A stretch of 64,000 nucleotides of DNA from Helicoverpa zea. Taxonomy: Eukaryota > Arthropoda > Insecta > Lepidoptera > Noctuidae. The translations under genes and the position numbers were made by a program. Below, piece after piece: positions 59,690 to 64,000 of this stretch (positions are counted from its first letter, which is position 1; each line of letters begins with the position of its first letter). The notes under the pieces are model-generated. The model was not told the DNA's origin, made no database searches, and worked only from the letters and a program-made list of their open reading frames with translations. The stretch is taken from assembly GCF_022581195.2 (NCBI RefSeq), contig NC_061472.1, positions 2,046,001 to 2,110,000 of the forward strand. The letters are read 5' to 3'.

Positions 59690-62200
59690 AACCCAAGCTC
59701 TTCACCAATATTTGGCTTTCCGGCAAATGTTGTTATTTGACCACAATTTTTCGGTCTGGATGGACTGGACCATTCATATAAACAATCAATTGTCATCGGT
59801 TGGTGACATGAGTAATGTTAATGATATGGTGCAAACATTTAACTTCTTTTTGAATCAGCTTTTTGATCTCCATGCTCCTCTCAAAAGCATGACCTTTAAA
59901 ACCCGTCCCACTCCGTGGATAACTGATAATGTTAGGCTAATATCGAAGATGAGAGATGAGGCAAGGGCACGGTTTCGCAAAACTAAGTTACCAGGACATA
60001 AGCAATATTATCTTCAACTCAAGCATCAAGCTATTACGGCCCTGGCTAGCGAGAAGAAATCATATTTCACAAAGAGCATCAATGACCATATTAAGGACCC
60101 TAAACTGTTATGGCGCAACCTAAAGTCTGATGTGCTGCCAGATCACACGCAAAGATTACTACCAGGACATTTCAACAACCCTGATGAAATTAATGCTGCG
60201 TTCCTGGATGTGCCGGGCAACTGTCATCTAAATGTGTCACAGCAGTCCTACTTTGAGACACATAGCTTTGGTGATGCCACATTCAGTCTTACAACGACCA
60301 ACGCCGAGGCTGTTCTTAAGATAATTAAGAGCCTGGGATCTAATGCACAAGGTATCGACTGTATCAGCCTTGATATGATATCCCTTGCTTTGCCTAATGC
60401 CTTGCAAGCCATTACTGATATAATTAACTGCTCTATTACCACGAGTACATTCCCTGAACTATGGCGATGCGCTATCGTCCGACCTATATCCAAAAATAAT
60501 AATCCAGTCAGTACAAAGGACTTGAGACCTATCAGTATTCTGCCTTGCCTCTCCAAGATTCTAGAACGGGTAGTCTACTCCCAAGTAGTAAATTTTCTGG
60601 AGGTAAATAAAATTCTTCCAGATCTGCAATCAGGGTTTAGACAGGGTAGGGGTACTGCAACGGCTTTGGCTGATGTTGTAGGGAATATTCTTGAAGCGCG
60701 CGATAGGGGGGAGGGTACAATCCTGGCATTGCTAGATTTTTCCCGCGCTTTTGACGCAATCAACACCACTCTATTGTTGTCCAAATTGGCTTTCTACGGC
60801 TTTGACCCTGATGCAGTTGAGTGGTTTAGAAGCTACCTCTCCGATCGATCTCAGTTAGTGGAATTGCACACAGAAGATGGGTCAAGGGTGTCATCCGCCC
60901 CCCTCCGCGTGTCGAGGGGCGTTCCTCAAGGCTCGATTTTGGGGCCCCTGTTGTACATACTGTACAGTGCAGATATCACAAAGTCATTCATTCACTGTAA
61001 TTACCATATGTACGCCGATGATATACAATTGTACATCTCTTTCAAGGCTGATGAAACATCTGTGGCTGTGCAGAAAATCAACGAAGATTTGCAGAGAGTG
61101 GTTGAATGGTCTGAAGTGAACTCTCTGGTACTTAACCCCCTTAAATCGAAGTTTATAGTTCTGGGTTCTAGGAACCAAGTGCGTACAATCTTGACCACTA
61201 ATCCTGCGTTGACAGTCATGGGCGAGAGCATTGAGAGAGTTGAGCTAGTATGCAATCTGGGTTTAACTATGGATCCCGAATTAAGGTTTGAGGCCCATAT
61301 CAATAATGTTCTGCGTAACTGTTTTTATAGACTGAAGGTTCTGTATGGAATACGAAAGTACCTGTCCATCCCATTGCGCAAACAACTCGTTGACAGTCTT
61401 ATTCTATCTAGGCTAAACTATTGTGATATAGTGTATGGACCATGCCTTCTTTCTAGGACAGAACACGTTATACAGCGTATTCAAAATGCCTGTGTTCGGT
61501 TCTGCACAAACATTCCTCGAAGAAGCCACGTGACTCCGTACATAAATAATCTGGATATATTAAAGATGGCAGCCAGGAGGAGGCTGCACTTGGCCAATTT
61601 GCTTTTTGGAGTTATTGATTCAAAAAAACCAGAATACCTATATAGCAAGTTGACCTGGAAACCCATCCGTTCAGATCATGGTCTCCGGTCCGTGGTATGC
61701 CCTCTGGTGGTACCAATGCATCGTACCATAGCATTCCGAGGTTGTTTCAAGTTTGCAGCCACACGCTGTTGGAATGATATCCCTCCACCATTGCGACGCC
61801 TGAAATCAAAGTTACCATTCAAATACCTACTTAAAAAACATTTATTAAGGGAACAAACTGGCTGATACGCATGGTAACTGTTTGTATTGTCACTTACCTA
61901 CGGGGTCATGGCGTACATGCGCTGGTGTAGGGATTTCCTGAGGCGTGGGATGCATTGGAGGCACACTTGTAGCAGAAGCGTGGCTCCTGATCGTTGAGCA
62001 ATCTTGGAGGAGGGGCTGTGTCGGCTCATATTGCTCCAAATATCCTTCATCTGTGTTCTTTGTTATGTCCTCATATATTTTTATGTACCTGTGATATCAA
62101 TTCATTACGATTTTAATGTTAATTCTAAATTTAATTAAATCATTATTATTCCTTACTTTTTATATTCCCTAATTTAACTAAAATGTTGTTTTTTAATTAA
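59690..62200 (+). mobile_element. 5'-truncated CR1/Jockey-superfamily LINE
   Basis: It carries the 3' part of an ORF2 (59712-61865) and an apparent 3' UTR (TACGGGGTCATGGCGTACAT, CTGAGGCGTGGGATGC). Both outer limits are estimates: the 5' side begins near the in-frame stop at 59688, and the 3' side fades into AT-rich DNA near 62200. I saw no TSD or clear tail. It differs clearly in sequence from the full-length LINE at 3918-8887. Confidence 0.8.
59712..61865 (+). CDS. LINE ORF2, partial: reverse transcriptase without endonuclease
   Basis: 717 codons are open with no frameshift. The start used here (TTG 59712) is simply the beginning of the remaining frame, not a real initiation site; an in-frame stop lies at 59688. 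Residues about 1-200 are the linker that normally follows the endonuclease (LFDLHAPLKSMTFKTRPTPW, RDEARARFRKTK). The RT has LRPISILPCLSKILER, GFRQGRGTATAL, LLDFSRAFDAINT (motif A), RGVPQGSILGPLLY (motif B) and YADD at 434-437. The C-terminal region continues to RLKSKLPFKYLLKKHLL, typical of CR1/Jockey-like ORF2 ends. Without an endonuclease it should be immobile, yet the frame is undamaged. Confidence 0.93.
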   Translation: MAFRQMLLFDHNFSVWMDWTIHINNQLSSVGDMSNVNDMVQTFNFFLNQLFDLHAPLKSMTFKTRPTPWITDNVRLISKMRDEARARFRKTKLPGHKQYYLQLKHQAITALASEKKSYFTKSINDHIKDPKLLWRNLKSDVLPDHTQRLLPGHFNNPDEINAAFLDVPGNCHLNVSQQSYFETHSFGDATFSLTTTNAEAVLKIIKSLGSNAQGIDCISLDMISLALPNALQAITDIINCSITTSTFPELWRCAIVRPISKNNNPVSTKDLRPISILPCLSKILERVVYSQVVNFLEVNKILPDLQSGFRQGRGTATALADVVGNILEARDRGEGTILALLDFSRAFDAINTTLLLSKLAFYGFDPDAVEWFRSYLSDRSQLVELHTEDGSRVSSAPLRVSRGVPQGSILGPLLYILYSADITKSFIHCNYHMYADDIQLYISFKADETSVAVQKINEDLQRVVEWSEVNSLVLNPLKSKFIVLGSRNQVRTILTTNPALTVMGESIERVELVCNLGLTMDPELRFEAHINNVLRNCFYRLKVLYGIRKYLSIPLRKQLVDSLILSRLNYCDIVYGPCLLSRTEHVIQRIQNACVRFCTNIPRRSHVTPYINNLDILKMAARRRLHLANLLFGVIDSKKPEYLYSKLTWKPIRSDHGLRSVVCPLVVPMHRTIAFRGCFKFAATRCWNDIPPPLRRLKSKLPFKYLLKKHLLREQTG

Positions 62201-62689
62201 AGTTGAATGCTGCTTACTACGTACTATTCGCAATCCACGTGTAACTTCTACTCACCCACCGTCATGACAAAGCATATTTTATAACACCTCGCACGATCCC
62301 AAACTGGGATAAGATAAAACTTAGTCACTCGTTGCTCAAGATACTTATCTCGTATGATACATACACACTATACAATATTTTGTAAAGCATATTACCCTCT
62401 TATAATAAAGTACGAAAGCGTCGGTCGCCATTAAAAATACATTTTTATTTTCAGTAGCTGAAATAGTTTTTGACAGATGTTTAAGTTACAGCACTGACCT
62501 CTATGGTTTACAGGCATAGATAATTAATGGCGCGACCACATGTATTTTGATCATATGGAGTAAACTAATTATATTCTATTATATTCTTCAAAGAAACACT
62601 ATTTATTTAATATATATTTAAACACAATTTATTTAACACATATTCGCATAATCACCCGTTGGACGCCATAACGTTAGTTTCGGCTGTCG

Positions 62690-62920
62690 CTGAAAATCAG
62701 CGCTGGGACTTTGTCTCGCACGGGGTCGCAGCATCATGCTGAGCGAGGGCCGTATTGCGTGGTTGTGACGCATACTACCCCCTCATGTTTGTTTTCTTTC
62801 TATTTTAGCCCTTTTTTGTTTTATTTATTATATTGATTGTTTATGTAGGTACTTATGTATGCGTCCTCAATTACGTAATTAAATGTATTTTCTTTCTTTC
62901 TTTCTTTCTTTTTCTTTCAA
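62690..62920 (+). mobile_element. Retroelement 3'-end fragment with CTTT-repeat tail
   Basis: A GC-rich block (TGTCTCGCACGGGGTCGCAG, GAGCGAGGGCCGTATTGCGT) is followed by a T-rich stretch, AATTAAATGTATTTT and a CTTT microsatellite at 62891-62918. This looks like a LINE or SINE 3' UTR and its tail. No coding part is recognisable, so the class is open. Confidence 0.4.
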
Positions 62921-63028
62921 TTTTTCAAATCGGTCCAGGCGTCTTTGAGAAATCGAGAACAATCAAATTGAGAACAATCACAAAACAATCTAATTGAAAC
63001 CTCCTCCTTTTTTTGAAATCGGTTAAAA
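62921..63028 (-). repeat. Interspersed repeat, AACCGACTTC family
   Basis: Plus strand: AAATCGGTCCAGGCGTCTTT, then AACAATCAAATTGAGAACAA, ending ACCTCCTCCTTTTTTTGAAA and TCGGTTAAA. Same family as 1598-1665 and 42949-43069; it adjoins the CTTT tail of the preceding fragment. Confidence 0.6.
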
Positions 63029-63408
63029 TACAGAAACTCTTACATTGCCATTAATCATCAGTCGACTATTTCGTACTGTTGAAAATTGTATGTAATATAC
63101 AGAAAGTCCTCAAAACCAAGATTTTCATAGGTGTCCGATTTTTTTGCAAAAGAGTGTAAGTATTAACGACTTATTTTCATGCCTTTATATTTTAGTCATC
63201 CATAGATTTACATTATTTTCTCGCTATTAGCTATTTACTAAGTAATATATTTTTTGTTCTACTAATTTCAATCGAAAGGATCAAAATGGTTTGTGTGACT
63301 ATACGTGAAGTATGATAGGCACGCACACAGCCGCGACGCTAGTCTGCGCGATTTTTTGCGTTGAATTACCTAAAGTTGACATCGCGCGGCGAGCGTACAC
63401 GCTCTTAA

Positions 63409-64000
63409 ATCCATTTATTTTAAAGCACCAAGTATAATAATTGTACTTTAAAATAAGTTATTGTCATGTAGTTGTAGTAGCAAATGATAAGGTAGAATTA
63501 TGCAAATAATACCAATCTAAAACATTTTCCAATAATCTCACTGTACCCCAACACTTACTCCTCGTTGTCACTACTAGGCGTCATAAGGGCGCGTCCACAC
63601 TCGCCGCACCGCAGCGACTCGCGGTCGTAAACATTTACGACGCACGGGGGATTAAACGCAGCGATCGTGACGTTTGCTTTTATTAAAAAACAACTATCTA
63701 TTGCTGTAGGTGCTGTTGTAAGGTAAAGTTGGGTGGTTCATTTTCTTTGCTGGCTAGTGTAATAAGAAAATGGAGTTTCTAGTTTGAAAGGTTTTTGTTT
63801 TACTTTTAGTGTCAACAATACAAAGGTAGCTCTCATTCTCATTACTCAAAAAATATCTTACATTATGCAAGAATGTCATTATACAATACAAAAGAGATGC
63901 ATATAGAATTGCCATGCACGTTTTCTTGTTTAAATTATTTGTCTAGGACGCAAAAACCTTTTAAAGGGGTTTTTTATGTAAGTGGATACCTGGATTTGAT
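63409..64000. other. Non-coding stretch with a GC-rich patch
   Basis: No gene recognised. At 63590-63675 a CpG-rich patch includes an 18-bp palindrome, GTCGTAAA-CA-TTTACGAC (63624-63641), similar in design to the one at 51193-51210. Confidence 0.4.

Larger units (their letters stand above)
58630..63408. mobile_element. Possible TTAA-flanked TIR element, carrying nested retroelements
   Basis: The left end is TTAA (58630-58633) then GAGCGTGTACG; the right end is CGTACACGCTC then TTAA (63405-63408). The first 11 bp are perfect inverted repeats, and CCGCGCG follows at the same spacing on both sides, so 18 of 22 positions match. A TTAA TSD is the hallmark of piggyBac-type elements. No piggyBac transposase frame is seen. 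The interior holds a LINE (about 59690-62200) and another retroelement tail (62690-62920), so the original element would be about 2 kb or less and non-autonomous. Confidence 0.5.

Overview
The window looks like nuclear DNA from a moth or butterfly (Lepidoptera). It is AT-rich, gene-poor and full of insect retroelements. The clues are: (a) a CR1/Jockey-type LINE whose ORF1 joins a PHD finger, a coiled coil and a baculovirus-FP-like domain; (b) tRNA-derived SINEs with A and B boxes and a lepidopteran-type body; (c) short TC...CTAG Helitron-like elements inserted between A and T; (d) RTE and R1-clade LINE pieces; and (e) the common 'AACCGACTTC...GGAGGAGG' repeats. Species and repeat-family names come from memory and pattern recognition, not a database search.

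Layout. 1-3.8 kb is non-coding and ends in a perfect 26-bp-arm hairpin. 3.9-8.9 kb holds an apparently full-length, uninterrupted two-ORF LINE on the minus strand. 8.9-14 kb is non-coding with a Helitron-like repeat and a truncated SINE in a 16-bp target-site duplication (TSD). 14.4-15.85 kb holds the only host gene I recognise, a two-exon MIC10 (MICOS subunit) homolog, followed by an unexplained open frame and a poly(A) signal. 20.9-23.8 kb has several repeats, including a 350-bp tandem duplication: one copy carries an R1-type 3' end, the other a 27-bp minisatellite. 32.5-34.6 kb is a large inverted repeat (arms about 440 bp) with two head-to-tail SINEs between the arms. Next come a 39-bp SINE stub in a 14-bp TSD, an RTE 3' end in a 16-bp TSD (35.0-35.3 kb), and a very GC-rich 5'-truncated R1-clade LINE with TSD and poly(A) (37.1-39.0 kb). 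39-58.6 kb is mostly unannotatable AT-rich DNA with hairpins, Helitron-like copies, SINE fragments, an RTE 3' end and a loose cluster of CACGTG motifs. 58.6-63.4 kb is bracketed by imperfect terminal inverted repeats flanked by TTAA, and holds a LINE that has lost its endonuclease.

How it works together. Almost every coding frame belongs to a selfish element. The two-ORF LINE could supply reverse transcriptase and endonuclease; the SINE fragments depend on some LINE in trans, but I cannot say which. The MIC10-like gene would act in the mitochondrial inner membrane, independently of the rest. I found no CRISPR array, rRNA gene, functional tRNA gene or evident new multi-gene system. The best candidates for something new are the large inverted repeat, the TTAA-flanked composite, and the MIC10-like gene with its possible third exon.
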